Shown one piece after another: positions 25,483 to 33,907 of a stretch of 64,000 nt of DNA. A model generated the notes under the pieces. The model worked only from the letters and a program-made list of their open reading frames with translations, did not search any database and was not told the origin of the DNA. The stretch comes from Actibacterium ureilyticum (GTDB lineage Bacteria > Pseudomonadota > Alphaproteobacteria > Rhodobacterales > Rhodobacteraceae), in contig NZ_NSBT01000006.1 of the NCBI RefSeq assembly GCF_002285435.1, positions 113,201-177,200 on the forward strand, written 5' to 3'. The translations under genes and the position numbers were made by a program. Numbering within the stretch: position 1 is the stretch's first letter; each line of letters begins with the position of its first letter.

Positions 25483-26666
25483 AGGTCGCTGAACGCCTCT
25501 TGCAGGCGTGCGACCGCCTCGGCCACCCGCGCGCGCTGCGTGCCCAAGTTGAACCGCATACAGGTCTCGCCCCCGGTGCCCAGCGTGTGGCCCGGCGTTG
25601 CGGCGATGCGGGCCTGGCGATAGACCCGGTCGTGTATCTCGTCGCGGTTCATGCCGGTGCCTGCGAAGTCCACCCAGGCCAGATAGGTCGATTGCATCGG
25701 CATCGCCGACAGGCCGGGAATGGCGTTGACCCCATCGTTGAACAGCTGCGCGTTGCCGGCGATATAGGGCATCAGCTGATCGACCCAATCCGCGCCCGCC
25801 TGTGAATAGGCGGCCCGCGTCAGGGTCACGCCCAGCAGGTTCGGGCTGATGTCCAGCGACCGGTGAAACGTCCCGAACCGGGCCCGCAGATCCGCATCGG
25901 GGATCGTCACACAGCCCGTGCGGCTGCCCGCGATATTGAAGGTTTTCGAGGCCGAGGACATCATGATCAGCCGGTCCGCGATCTGCGGCGCGGCAAGGTG
26001 CATGGGCAGGTGTTTGTGCCCCGTCAGGATCAGGTCGCAATGGATCTCGTCCGAGACCAGGATCAGGTCGTGACGGGCGCAGAACGCGGCCAGATCCGAC
26101 AGTTCCGCCTGCGTCCAGATACGCCCCGCGGGGTTGTGCGGCGCGCTGAGCAGCAGCATCTTCTCGCGCCCGGTCATCAGCCGGTCGAACCGGTCGAAAT
26201 CCAGCACGAAAACGCCGTCCTCGGTCCCCATCGGCAATTCGGTGACAACGCGGCCGGTCCGGCCGATCTTGGCCGCGAATTCGTGATAGACCGGCGTCAG
26301 GATCGCGACGTGATCGCCCGGTGCGCTGAAGGTCTGGATCGCCATCGCGAGCCCGTTGCCCAGGCCAAAGGTCGTAAAGACCCAATCGGTATCGATCGTC
26401 CAGCCATGCCGGGTCTGCATCCACCATTGCACGGCATCCAGAAACGTCTCATAGCCCGCGAAATAGCCGTAATTCGCCTTGGCCAGCAGCCCCTTGACCG
26501 CGTCCTGCAGAAAGTCCGGCGCAGGGAAGTCCATATCGGCGACCCACATGGCCAAGCCATCGTCGGGCGACACGCCAAAGGCGCGCTCCATCATGTCCCA
26601 TTTCGAGGAGTCGGTGCCGCGCCGATCGACCGGCGCATCGAAATCATATACAGGGGTGGCTGGCAT
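25476..26666 (-). CDS. MalY/PatB family cystathionine beta-lyase-like C-S lyase
   Basis: PLP-dependent fold-type I enzyme of 396 aa, cleaving cystathionine-type C-S bonds or acting as an aminotransferase. The PLP lysine is in SSASKTFNIAG (about residue 241). Other marks are MWVADMDFPAPD, YGYFAGYETFLDAVQWWM, SAPHNPAGR, VSDEIHCDL and the C-terminal MRFNLG. The family name PatB/MalY is supported by length and the DMDF motif. Upstream, three 31-bp-spaced direct repeats lie between this gene and the divergent def, and may be operators for one or both. Confidence 0.9.
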   Translation of the reverse strand: MPATPVYDFDAPVDRRGTDSSKWDMMERAFGVSPDDGLAMWVADMDFPAPDFLQDAVKGLLAKANYGYFAGYETFLDAVQWWMQTRHGWTIDTDWVFTTFGLGNGLAMAIQTFSAPGDHVAILTPVYHEFAAKIGRTGRVVTELPMGTEDGVFVLDFDRFDRLMTGREKMLLLSAPHNPAGRIWTQAELSDLAAFCARHDLILVSDEIHCDLILTGHKHLPMHLAAPQIADRLIMMSSASKTFNIAGSRTGCVTIPDADLRARFGTFHRSLDISPNLLGVTLTRAAYSQAGADWVDQLMPYIAGNAQLFNDGVNAIPGLSAMPMQSTYLAWVDFAGTGMNRDEIHDRVYRQARIAATPGHTLGTGGETCMRFNLGTQRARVAEAVARLQEAFSDLQ

Positions 26667-26700
26667 GGTGTTCCGTTACGGTTTTCTGTTTCGGGCGAGG

Positions 26701-26784
26701 TTATCAGGATAACATGCCAAATCAATCTGAATTTACGGGACAACATCCCAAATACGGGTCTATTATCGGGCCATTTTCCCAAAT
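26701..26784. repeat. Three direct repeats with exact 31-bp period (possible operator array)
   Basis: Three 22-bp units begin at 26701, 26732 and 26763. Each reads TTATCGGG or a close variant, then about seven variable bases, then (G/C)CCAAAT. Pairwise identity by eye is 17, 16 and 15 of 22. Each unit has a loose GGGA/TCCC dyad, clearest in unit two (GGGACAACATCCC). The 31-bp spacing is close to three helical turns. The array occupies the promoter space between patB and def. Confidence 0.65.
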
Positions 26785-26847
26785 GACCTACCCGAAATCT
26801 GCGCCCGCCCCATTGCGCCGGAAAATCCGATGCCCTAAATCAGCCGC

Positions 26848-27369
26848 ATGACTGTGCGCCCCATCCTGATACATCCCGATCCCAGGCTCAAGAAGATTGC
26901 GGACCCCGTCGACGGGATCTCGTCTGAGCTGCGCGCGCTGGCTGACGACATGCTGGAAACGATGTATGACGCGCCGGGCATTGGTCTGGCCGCACCGCAG
27001 ATCGGCGTGTCCAAGCGGCTGATCGTGATGGATTGCGTCAAGGAAGAGGGCGCCGCGCCCCGGCCCATGGCGCTGTTCAATCCACAGGTCACCTGGACCT
27101 CGGACGACACCAGCGTCTACGAGGAAGGCTGCCTGTCGATCCCCGATCAATATGCCGAGGTCACCCGCCCCGCCGAGGTCCGCGTGCGCTGGACCGATCT
27201 GGATGGCCAGCAGCAGGAAGAGGAATTCGCCGGGCTGTGGGCCACCTGTGTCCAGCACGAGATCGACCATCTGGATGGCAAGCTGTTCATCGACTACCTC
27301 AAGCCGCTGAAACGGCAGATGATCACGCGCAAGATGGTCAAGCTCAAGCGCGAGCGCGCCCGCGCGTGA
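26848..27369 (+). CDS. def: Peptide deformylase
   Basis: Metalloenzyme that removes the formyl group from nascent protein N-termini; 173 aa. All three active-site motifs are intact: GIGLAAPQIG (about residues 44-53), EGCLSIP with metal-ligand Cys near 95, and HEIDHL with ligands His137 and His141 and catalytic Glu138. It begins the def/def-like/fmt operon: its TGA overlaps the GTG of a second def-like gene. Pairing with fmt is common, as the two enzymes add and remove the same formyl group. Confidence 0.96.
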   Translation: MTVRPILIHPDPRLKKIADPVDGISSELRALADDMLETMYDAPGIGLAAPQIGVSKRLIVMDCVKEEGAAPRPMALFNPQVTWTSDDTSVYEEGCLSIPDQYAEVTRPAEVRVRWTDLDGQQQEEEFAGLWATCVQHEIDHLDGKLFIDYLKPLKRQMITRKMVKLKRERARA

Positions 27370-27866
27370 CGGCCCGGCCCTTTGTCCCCTGGCCCGACAA
27401 GCGGCTGAAAACCCCGGCCGAACCGGTGGCCGGCATCACCGATGACATCCGCGCGATCTGGGACGACATGGTGGAAACCATGGATGCGATGCCGGGCTAT
27501 GGCCTGGCCGGGCCACAGATCGGCGTGATGCTGCAACTGGCCGTCGTCGATTGTTCCGAAGAACGCGGCCAGGCGATCCGGCTGGCCAATCCGCGTATCC
27601 TGCATGCCTCGGCCAAGCTGCGCACGCACGAGGAAGCCAGCCCGAACCTGCCCGGCGTGTCGGCGGCCATCGACCGCCCGCGCGCGGTGACGGTGGCGTA
27701 CCTGAATGCCGATGGCCAGATCGAAGAGCGGGATTTCGTGAACCTCTGGGCCACCTCGGTTCAGCATCAGATCGACCATCTGGCGGGGCGGATGTATTTC
27801 GACCGCCTCAGCCGGCTGAAGCGCGAACGCCTGATCAAACGCGCCGACAAATTGCGGAGGGGCTGA
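27366..27866 (+). CDS. Peptide deformylase-like protein with altered active site
   Basis: A 166-aa def paralogue starting at a GTG that overlaps the preceding stop (GTGA). The fold is recognisable: [10 protein letters not shown] aligns with the first motif. In the second motif the expected EGCLS is EASPN, so the metal-ligand Cys is replaced by Ser (about residue 92). In the third motif HEIDH is HQIDH, so the catalytic Glu is Gln (about 135); both histidines remain. Deformylase activity by the standard mechanism is therefore unlikely. The reading frame is intact and shows normal codon use, so this is not simple decay. It sits between def and fmt with overlaps on both sides. Confidence 0.85.
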   Translation: MTARPFVPWPDKRLKTPAEPVAGITDDIRAIWDDMVETMDAMPGYGLAGPQIGVMLQLAVVDCSEERGQAIRLANPRILHASAKLRTHEEASPNLPGVSAAIDRPRAVTVAYLNADGQIEERDFVNLWATSVQHQIDHLAGRMYFDRLSRLKRERLIKRADKLRRG

Positions 27867-28771
27867 TGCGCGTCATCTTCATGGGAACGCCCGAGTTTTC
27901 CGTGCCGGTGCTGGATGCGCTGGTGGATGCGGGGCATGACATCGCCGCCGTCTATTGCCAGCCGCCGCGCCCCGCGGGCCGTGGCAAGAAGGAACGCCCG
28001 ACCCCCGTCCATGCCCGCGCGCTGGAACTGGACCTGCCGGTGCGCCATCCGCGCACCTTGAAATCACCCGAAACACAGGCAGAATTCGCCGCGCTGGACG
28101 CCGATGTGGCGGTGGTCGTGGCCTATGGCCTGATCCTGCCGCAGGCGGTGCTGGACGCGCCGCGCCACGGTTGCCTGAACATCCACGCCTCGCTTCTGCC
28201 GCGCTGGCGCGGGGCCGCGCCGATCCATCGCGCGATCATGGCGGGCGACGCCGAAACCGGCATCTGCATCATGCAGATGGAGGCCGGTCTGGACACCGGC
28301 CCGGTCCTGCTGCGCGACGCCACCCCCATCGGCGCCGAGGAAACGACGCAGGACCTGCACGACCGGCTGTCGGCGATGGGCGCGGAGCTGATCGTCCGGG
28401 CGCTGCAGCGCCCGTCCGACCTGACGCCCGAACCGCAACCCGATCAGGGCGTCACCTATGCCGACAAGATCGCCAAGGCCGAGGCACGCATCGACTGGAC
28501 GCAACCGGCGGCACAGGTCAGCCGCCAGATCCGCGGCCTGTCCTCCTTCCCGGGGGCGTGGTCGGTGCTGAACGGCGAGCGGATCAAGTTCCTGCGCTGC
28601 CGCATCGTGCCCGGCAGCGGCCAGCCGGGGCAGATCCTGAACGGCCTGACGGTCGCCTGCGGTGACGGCGCGGTTGAAATCACCGTCGCACAGCGCGAAG
28701 GTAAACGCGCGATGCCGACGATCGAGGTCCTGCGCGGCCTCGACCTGCCGGCCGGCGCCGCATTCGACTAG
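27866..28771 (+). CDS. fmt: Methionyl-tRNA formyltransferase
   Basis: Formylates initiator Met-tRNA with 10-formyl-THF; 301 aa. It starts [19 protein letters not shown]. The catalytic Asn and His lie in [22 protein letters not shown] (about residues 103-125), and [11 protein letters not shown] follows. The C-terminal half is the tRNA-binding barrel (about 205-301). The ATG shares its A with the preceding TGA (TGATG) and GCGGAGGGG is upstream, so it is the third member of a tightly coupled def operon. Confidence 0.96.
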   Translation: MRVIFMGTPEFSVPVLDALVDAGHDIAAVYCQPPRPAGRGKKERPTPVHARALELDLPVRHPRTLKSPETQAEFAALDADVAVVVAYGLILPQAVLDAPRHGCLNIHASLLPRWRGAAPIHRAIMAGDAETGICIMQMEAGLDTGPVLLRDATPIGAEETTQDLHDRLSAMGAELIVRALQRPSDLTPEPQPDQGVTYADKIAKAEARIDWTQPAAQVSRQIRGLSSFPGAWSVLNGERIKFLRCRIVPGSGQPGQILNGLTVACGDGAVEITVAQREGKRAMPTIEVLRGLDLPAGAAFD

Positions 28772-28781
28772 GAGGTCACCC

Positions 28782-29018
28782 ATGTTCCCCACAATGATCG
28801 GCACGGTCGTGATCGCGGGCATCGTGGGGTACCTGTCGGAAAAGTCGGGCTTCACCCGTAACGGCATCCTGCAAAGCATCATCATCTGCGTCGGCGGCGC
28901 CTTCCTGGCCTATTTCGTCCGGCTGATGTTCGGTATTGGGTTCGGCAGCCCGGGCGTGAACGCCATTGTGTCGTCGCTGGGCGCGCTTATCATCGTGCCG
29001 ACCCATTGGCGGAAATAG
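28782..29018 (+). CDS. GlsB/YeaQ/YmgE-like small membrane protein, copy 1
   Basis: A 78-aa inner-membrane protein with three hydrophobic segments: MIGTVVIAGIVGYLSEK, GILQSIIICVGGAFLAYFVRLMF and AIVSSLGALIIV. Length, spacing and glycine pattern fit the GlsB/YeaQ family of transglycosylase-associated, stress-related small membrane proteins. A full GGAGG lies 7 bases before the ATG. It follows fmt by 10 bases and precedes a second protein of similar size and topology, so the two look like an ancient tandem duplication. The function is unclear. Confidence 0.6.
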   Translation: MFPTMIGTVVIAGIVGYLSEKSGFTRNGILQSIIICVGGAFLAYFVRLMFGIGFGSPGVNAIVSSLGALIIVPTHWRK

Positions 29019-29028
29019 GGGGGCGGGG

Positions 29029-29268
29029 ATGTCCATCATCTATCTGATCATCATCGGCGCGGCGGCGGGGTTCCTGGCCACACGGCTGATGCGGGTCGAG
29101 GCCGATACGATCACCACCATCGCCATCGGCATCTTCGGCGCGCTGATCGGCGGTCTGATCCTGCGCTTCATCCTTGTCGTCGGCGGGCTGCTCGCGGGCC
29201 TCGTCGGCGCGGTCCTGGGCGCGGCGCTGTTGATCTGGCTGTACCAGACCTATATCGCCCGGCGCTGA
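29029..29268 (+). CDS. GlsB/YeaQ/YmgE-like small membrane protein, copy 2
   Basis: A 79-aa membrane protein starting MSIIYLIIIGAAAGFLATRLMRVEADTITTIAIGIFGALIGGLILR, then a third helix VGGLLAGLVGAVLGAALLIWLYQ. The xGxxAGxLAxxxM beginning and the GxxGAxxGG motif are typical of the GlsB/YeaQ/YmgE family, more so than in its neighbour. It starts 11 bases after that neighbour stops. It closes the def operon and is followed by a copy of the dispersed repeat. Confidence 0.7.
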   Translation: MSIIYLIIIGAAAGFLATRLMRVEADTITTIAIGIFGALIGGLILRFILVVGGLLAGLVGAVLGAALLIWLYQTYIARR

Positions 29269-29276
29269 GCGCCCCT

Positions 29277-29328
29277 TTCATCTTGGCATAAATACCGCGC
29301 GGGGGTCCGGGGGCGCGAAGCCCCCGGC
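29277..29328 (+). repeat. Dispersed extragenic repeat, copy 2
   Basis: Reads TTTCATCTTGGCATAAATAC, then a G-run and an inverted repeat (GGGGGCGCGAAGCCCCC). It lies between the convergent GlsB-like gene and rnhA and touches the rnhA stop. The hairpin could act as a terminator, although no T-run follows. Confidence 0.6.
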
Positions 29329-29796
29329 CTAGCCTGTCCTGCGCGCCGGTTTGAATGGCGCCATGCCGGCGCGGGCCAGCTCGTCGGCGCGCTCGTTCTC
29401 GGGGTGCCCGGCATGGCCCTTGACCCATTCCCAGCGCACATCGTGCTGCGCCTGCGCCGCATCCAGCCGCTGCCACAGCTCGGCATTCTTCACCGGCTTC
29501 TTCGCCGCGGTCTTCCAGCCGTTGCGCTTCCAGCCGTGGATCCAGCCGGTGACCCCGTTCTTGACATAGGCGCTGTCGGTCACAACCGTCACCGCCGTCG
29601 CGCGGGTCAGGCTTTCCAGCGCGTGGATCGCCGCCAAAAGCTCCATCCGGTTGTTGGTCGTCTCGGCCTCGCCGCCCGACAGCTCCCGTTCCTTGACGAC
29701 CGTTTCGCCGTCCTTGGCCTGCAACAACACGCCCCAGCCCCCCGGGCCGGGATTGCCCGAACAGGCGCCATCGGTGAATGCGAAAAGCTCAGGCAT
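29329..29796 (-). CDS. rnhA: Ribonuclease HI
   Basis: Degrades the RNA strand of RNA-DNA hybrids; 155 aa. The catalytic carboxylates are visible: Asp9 in [16 protein letters not shown], Glu52 in [10 protein letters not shown], Asp74 in TDSAYVKNG, and the C-terminal Asp in [11 protein letters not shown]. The Trp/Lys-rich handle ([21 protein letters not shown]) shows it is the E. coli type. Its start overlaps the methyltransferase stop by 8 bases. It is the last gene of the ispH-lysE-methyltransferase-rnhA operon. Confidence 0.96.
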   Translation of the reverse strand: MPELFAFTDGACSGNPGPGGWGVLLQAKDGETVVKERELSGGEAETTNNRMELLAAIHALESLTRATAVTVVTDSAYVKNGVTGWIHGWKRNGWKTAAKKPVKNAELWQRLDAAQAQHDVRWEWVKGHAGHPENERADELARAGMAPFKPARRTG

Positions 29797-30406
29797 GGGC
29801 GGTCAGGATCGCGAATGTATCGTCGGTACCGGCCAGGCCCTTGCCATGGCCGCGCCGGGTGCGGGTGGTGGTGAACCCGGCCTGTGACAGCAAAGTCTTC
29901 AACTCGTCTTCCTCGTAATAGGCATAGAACCGCCCCAGGTGATCGCGGCCCTCATCCGTGCCAAGCTTCATGCCGATGTGAAACATGCCGCCGGGTTTCA
30001 GCGCGCGATGAACACGCGCCAGATGCCCGGGGAAGGCGGCGCGCGGGGCGTGCAGCAGGCTGAAATTGGCCCAGACCCCGTCATAGCGCGCAACCGCCGA
30101 TAGCGCATCGAACGGCTCGACCCGCACGTCGATCCCGAACCGCTGGGCGGCCAGTTCGGCCATGGCCGTCGTGGCATCCGTCGCCTCGACCACATAGCCC
30201 TGATCGCGGATCGCTGCCGCCCATTGCCCGGGACCGCAGCCCAGATCCAGCACCAGCCCGCCGTCCGGGATCGGGCCCAGAAACGCCGACAGATCAGCGG
30301 CCTGATCGACATCGGTGATCTCGGCAAACCCCTTGGCATAGGCATCGGCGGATCTGGTATAGACGGCGATGGTCTCGCTGTCGGTGCGGGGGGGCGTGCC
30401 GGCCAT
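29789..30406 (-). CDS. Class I SAM-dependent methyltransferase
   Basis: A 205-aa protein with a single Rossmann methyltransferase domain. The SAM-binding motif I is [16 protein letters not shown] (about residues 51-66), the acidic motif II is VEATDAT, and later motifs include [14 protein letters not shown] and [16 protein letters not shown]. The substrate is unknown. The start chosen ([16 protein letters not shown]) lies one base from the end of the LysE gene; the frame is open a little further but overlaps that gene. The group is often small-molecule or tellurite-like methyltransferases; I leave it generic. Confidence 0.85.
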   Translation of the reverse strand: MAGTPPRTDSETIAVYTRSADAYAKGFAEITDVDQAADLSAFLGPIPDGGLVLDLGCGPGQWAAAIRDQGYVVEATDATTAMAELAAQRFGIDVRVEPFDALSAVARYDGVWANFSLLHAPRAAFPGHLARVHRALKPGGMFHIGMKLGTDEGRDHLGRFYAYYEEDELKTLLSQAGFTTTRTRRGHGKGLAGTDDTFAILTAHA

Positions 30407-30407
30407 C

Positions 30408-31025
30408 CTAGGCCCCCCGCTCGAACGCCAGCCGCAGGCCCAGACCGGCAAAGATCGCCGCAAAGCTGCGGTTGAGCCAGCGCATCGCCCGTTCCGAGGA
30501 CAGGATCAGGTCCCGCGCCGCGGCCGCGAACACGCCATAGAGAACAAAGACCGCAAAGGTCATGGCCATGAACACCCCGCCCAGCAGGGCCATCTCGGCC
30601 CCGGCGGTGGCGGGATTGCCCGACAGGAACGGCGGCAGAAGCGCCAGAAAGAAGATCGACAGTTTCGGGTTCAGGATGTTGATCAGCGCCCCGCGCCGGG
30701 CAATGCGCCAACCGGGTTCGGACGTGCCTTCGCGGCTGACAGCTAGCGCGCCGCCCGCGCGCAGCGATTGCAGCGCCAACCACAACAGATATGCCACGCC
30801 CGCGAATTTCACGATGTTGAACAGAACCGCGCTGGTATGCAGCAGTGCCGCCAAACCCAGCGCCGCCGCCAACAGGTGCGGCACGATCCCGAAGGTACAG
30901 CCAAGCGCGGCCCAGACCGCCGAGAGGCGCCCCTTGCCCAGACCGATGGCCAGCGTATAGATCACACCGGTTCCGGGCGCGATCACCACCACGAAGGCGG
31001 TCAGCAGGAATTGCAGGCTGATCAT
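30408..31025 (-). CDS. LysE family translocator
   Basis: Six-helix amino-acid or metabolite exporter of the LysE/RhtB superfamily; 205 aa. The N-terminus LLTAFVVVIAPGTGVIYTLAIGLGKGRLSAVWAALGCTFGIVPHLLAAALGL contains the conserved PG motif, and ALINILNPKLSIFFLALLPPFL is the signature of helix four. The substrate (homoserine, threonine or another) cannot be told. GGAGG precedes the ATG. It follows ispH by 13 bases in the same operon. Confidence 0.9.
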   Translation of the reverse strand: MISLQFLLTAFVVVIAPGTGVIYTLAIGLGKGRLSAVWAALGCTFGIVPHLLAAALGLAALLHTSAVLFNIVKFAGVAYLLWLALQSLRAGGALAVSREGTSEPGWRIARRGALINILNPKLSIFFLALLPPFLSGNPATAGAEMALLGGVFMAMTFAVFVLYGVFAAAARDLILSSERAMRWLNRSFAAIFAGLGLRLAFERGA

Positions 31026-31038
31026 CGCTCCGCCCTCC

Positions 31039-31989
31039 TCAGGCCGGTTCGCGCAACACGCGCGGGACCTTGAATTCCACGTTTTCCTGTGCGGTTTCGA
31101 CCAGCTTGACCGTCACGTCATAGCGGTCGCGAAACGCATTCACGACTTCGTCGATCAGCACCTCGGGGGCCGAGGCCCCGGCGGTGATCCCCAACGCCCC
31201 GATCCCGTCCAGCGCGCGCCAGTCGATATCGGTGGCCCGCTGCACCAGCTGGGCATAGGCGCAGCCGGCCTTGCGGGCGACCTCGACCAGACGTTTGGAG
31301 TTGGACGAATTCGGCGCCCCCACCACCAGCAGCGCATCGCAATCGGGCGCGATGGCCTTCACGGCCTCTTGCCGGTTGGTGGTGGCGTAACAGATGTCTT
31401 CCTTGTGGGGGCCGACGATGGCGGGAAAGCGCGCCTGAAGCGCGGCCACGATATCGGCGGTGTCATCGACCGACAGTGTGGTCTGGGTGACAAAGGCCAG
31501 CCGCGCGGGATCGCGCACCTGCACATCGGCCACGTCATCGACGGTTTCGACCAGCAGCACCTCGCCCGGGGGCAGCTGTCCCATGGTGCCGATGGTTTCG
31601 GGGTGGCCCGCATGGCCGATCATGATCATCTGCAACCCGTTCGCGGCATGACGCTCGGCCTCGATATGGACCTTGCTGACCAGCGGGCAGGTGGCGTCGA
31701 CATAGACCATCTCGCGCTGCGCGGCCTCGGCGGGCACCGCTTTGGGCACGCCATGGGCCGAAAACACCACCGGCCGGTCGTCGGGGCATTCGTCCAGCTC
31801 TTCGACAAAGACCGCGCCCTTGGCCTTCAGCCCGTCGACCACGAATTTGTTGTGCACGATCTCGTGCCGGACAAAGACCGGCGCGCCCCATTTCTCCAGC
31901 GCCATCTCGACGATCTTGATCGCACGATCCACGCCCGCGCAGAACCCGCGCGGTGCCGCCAGATAAAGTATAAGGGGGGATCGGGTCAT
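31039..31989 (-). CDS. ispH: 4-hydroxy-3-methylbut-2-enyl diphosphate reductase
   Basis: Last enzyme of the MEP isoprenoid pathway, making IPP and DMAPP at a [4Fe-4S] centre; 316 aa. The three cluster cysteines fall in [11 protein letters not shown] (Cys17), [11 protein letters not shown] and the C-terminal third near [19 protein letters not shown]. The catalytic Glu lies in [17 protein letters not shown] lies 5 bases before the ATG. It leads a four-gene operon. A terminator of the NYN-domain gene lies 140 bases upstream. Confidence 0.96.
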   Translation of the reverse strand: MTRSPLILYLAAPRGFCAGVDRAIKIVEMALEKWGAPVFVRHEIVHNKFVVDGLKAKGAVFVEELDECPDDRPVVFSAHGVPKAVPAEAAQREMVYVDATCPLVSKVHIEAERHAANGLQMIMIGHAGHPETIGTMGQLPPGEVLLVETVDDVADVQVRDPARLAFVTQTTLSVDDTADIVAALQARFPAIVGPHKEDICYATTNRQEAVKAIAPDCDALLVVGAPNSSNSKRLVEVARKAGCAYAQLVQRATDIDWRALDGIGALGITAGASAPEVLIDEVVNAFRDRYDVTVKLVETAQENVEFKVPRVLREPA

Positions 31990-32135
31990 GAAAGCTCCTG
32001 CTGCCTATCTTCAGGTAGGCCTTCGCGCCCGGCACGTCCAGCGCTTTCCGGGAACCGGTCGGATGTTCAGGGGGATCGGGGGGGGCAGGCTGGCGGGCAT
32101 GGGTCGGGACCGCCCGCCGGGGCAGGGCCACAATG

Positions 32136-32160
32136 AAAAGGGCACCGCGTGGTGCCCTTT
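32136..32160 (-). terminator. Rho-independent terminator of the NYN-domain gene
   Basis: A 10-bp stem (32137-32146 with 32151-32160) around a four-base loop lies directly after the NYN gene stop. On the minus strand the second arm ends CCCTTTTCATTG, giving a short U-run. Confidence 0.85.
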
Positions 32161-32163
32161 CCC

Positions 32164-32736
32164 TCAATCGTCTGCGGAATATTCCATCGGCGCGTCGGCG
32201 CGCGGTTCGCGCGGCGGGCGGCCGATCACTTCCTTCAGCTCGTCAAGCTCGATGAAATTGTCGGCCTGACGGCGCAGTTCATCGGCGATCATCGGCGGCT
32301 GGCTGCGGATGGTCGACACGACCGAAACGCGGACGCCCTGACGTTGCAGGCTTTCCAGCAGGGGCCGGAAATCGCCATCGCCCGAGAACAGCACGATGTG
32401 ATCGACATGGGGGGCAAGCTCCATCGCGTCGACGGTCAGCTCGATATCCATGTTGCCTTTCACCTTACGGCGGCCCTGGCTGTCGGTGTATTCCTTGGCC
32501 GGCTTGGTGACCATGGTAAACCCGTTATAGTGCAGCCAGTCGACAAGCGGCCGAATGGGCGAATAGTCGTCGTTTTCCAGCAGGGCTGTATAGTAAAATG
32601 CGCGCAGCAACTTGCCCCGTCGCATGAACTCCTGACGCAAGAGCTTATAGTCGATATCAAACCCGAGCGCTTTGGCCGCCGCATATAGGTTTGAACCGTC
32701 TATGAACAGCGCAAGCCGTTCGTCTCTATAGAACAT
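32164..32736 (-). CDS. NYN (PIN-like) domain protein, LabA/DUF88 family
   Basis: Putative RNase of the NYN/PIN-like fold; 190 aa. The metal-binding acidic residues are recognisable: ALFIDGSNLYAAAK (Asp14 region), KGNMDIELTVDAM and VLFSGDGDFRPLLESLQRQGVRV. The family includes LabA and human MARF1-like domains and usually acts on RNA. The first 40 codons use AGA, ATA and CTA, codons rare elsewhere here. It is divergent from folK across a 101-base A+T-rich spacer and is followed by a strong terminator, so it is monocistronic. Confidence 0.88.
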   Translation of the reverse strand: MFYRDERLALFIDGSNLYAAAKALGFDIDYKLLRQEFMRRGKLLRAFYYTALLENDDYSPIRPLVDWLHYNGFTMVTKPAKEYTDSQGRRKVKGNMDIELTVDAMELAPHVDHIVLFSGDGDFRPLLESLQRQGVRVSVVSTIRSQPPMIADELRRQADNFIELDELKEVIGRPPREPRADAPMEYSADD

Positions 32737-32837
32737 TTAATTTCCTTCCGGTAATCCGAACTGTGCCAATTGGTCTTGTTGAGTGGTGGTTGGTGTGCTG
32801 GCACAGAACATTTGCGCGAATTTAGGGGAAAAAAATC

Positions 32838-33425
32838 GTGTCGCAACCCTTACGTCGTCACGGAAATGATACAAAAGTGCTTGTCGCGCTGGGTGGTAAC
32901 GTAACGTCATCTTTCGGCTCGCCGGCTCAGACGCTTTTGAAAGCGTTAGAGAAACTTGAAAACGAATCTTTCCAAGTTTCTACCCAAAGTGGATTCTTTA
33001 CCACCCCTAGTTTTCCGCCCGGCTCCGGTCCTGACTTCGTGAATGCGGTCGCTTGCTACGTAACGTCATTTTCCGCGCCCCGGGTTCTGGCGCATTTGCA
33101 CGCGGTGGAAAAGGCGTTCGGGCGGGACCGCAAGACGCGCTGGGCGCCGCGAACACTGGACCTGGATCTGCTGTTTTACGGCGACACGATCCTGCCCGAT
33201 GCCGCCACTGTTCAGGCCTGGATCGACATGCCGATCGCGCGCCAGACCCAAGAGGTCCCGCCCGAGCTGCTGCTGCCGCATCCGCGGATTCAGGATCGCG
33301 CCTTCGTGCTGGTGCCGCTGGCCCAGGTCGCCCCGGATCTGCGCCATCCGCTGACCGGAAAGACCGTGCAGGAGATGCTGAGCGCGCTGCCAGCGGAAGA
33401 CAAAGCGCAAATTCGGCCCATGTAG
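32838..33425 (+). CDS. folK: 2-amino-4-hydroxy-6-hydroxymethyldihydropteridine diphosphokinase
   Basis: Transfers pyrophosphate from ATP to the pterin in folate synthesis; 195 aa. The HPPK signature RWAPRTLDLDLLFYG is present (about residues 101-115) with LLPHPRIQDRAFVLVPL later. The start is a GTG with AGGGG about 9 bases upstream; no ATG is better placed. The first 75 codons are A+T-rich and use many codons uncommon in this genome (for example CTT GAA AAC GAA TCT), and usage shifts near 33060. The N-terminal GGNVTSSFGSPAQTLLKAL retains HPPK shape, so this is one gene rather than a fusion. Confidence 0.93.
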   Translation: MSQPLRRHGNDTKVLVALGGNVTSSFGSPAQTLLKALEKLENESFQVSTQSGFFTTPSFPPGSGPDFVNAVACYVTSFSAPRVLAHLHAVEKAFGRDRKTRWAPRTLDLDLLFYGDTILPDAATVQAWIDMPIARQTQEVPPELLLPHPRIQDRAFVLVPLAQVAPDLRHPLTGKTVQEMLSALPAEDKAQIRPM

Positions 33426-33512
33426 CGCGCTTTTCAGTTATTCCGCTCTTGTCAAGACCTTTGCGAACGAATAGGTGTTGCGTTCAACTTCCCAGTTGGA
33501 TCGGAGAATTTC

Positions 33513-33872
33513 ATGGCCCGCGTGACGGTAGAAGATTGCGTTGACAAGGTACCGAACCGGTTCGAGCTTGTTATGCTTGCCGCACATCGTGCGCGCGAGA
33601 TTTCCGCTGGCGGCGCGCTGACGGTGGATCGCGACAACGACAAGAACCCGGTGGTCGCCCTGCGCGAAATCGCCGAAGAGACCCAATCGGCCGACGATCT
33701 GCGCGAGCGCATGATCGAAAGCAACCAGACCCAGATCGAGGTCGACGAACCCGAAGAGGATTCGATGGCGCTGCTTATGGGTGGCGGTGCGGCGGCGGAC
33801 AAACCCGCCGACGACGATCTGAGCGAAGAGAAATTGCTGCGCGCCCTGATGGAAGCTCAGCAGCAGCGCTAA
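33513..33872 (+). CDS. rpoZ: RNA polymerase omega subunit
   Basis: Small RNA polymerase subunit that aids beta' folding and contributes to ppGpp binding; 119 aa. It starts [31 protein letters not shown], followed by [13 protein letters not shown], both diagnostic. The acidic C-terminal extension ([42 protein letters not shown]) is the alphaproteobacterial form. The gene precedes the Rel gene by 35 bases, the usual pairing. Confidence 0.96.
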   Translation: MARVTVEDCVDKVPNRFELVMLAAHRAREISAGGALTVDRDNDKNPVVALREIAEETQSADDLRERMIESNQTQIEVDEPEEDSMALLMGGGAAADKPADDDLSEEKLLRALMEAQQQR

Positions 33873-33907
33873 TCGGGCACTGAACCGCCCCGGAGTTTGC
33901 GGACCGC

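Noticed and set aside
32838..33060. folK as a fusion of a foreign N-terminal domain
   Set aside because: Despite its odd codon use, the segment contains the expected HPPK N-terminal GGN motif and loop, so it is one ordinary gene with unusual composition.
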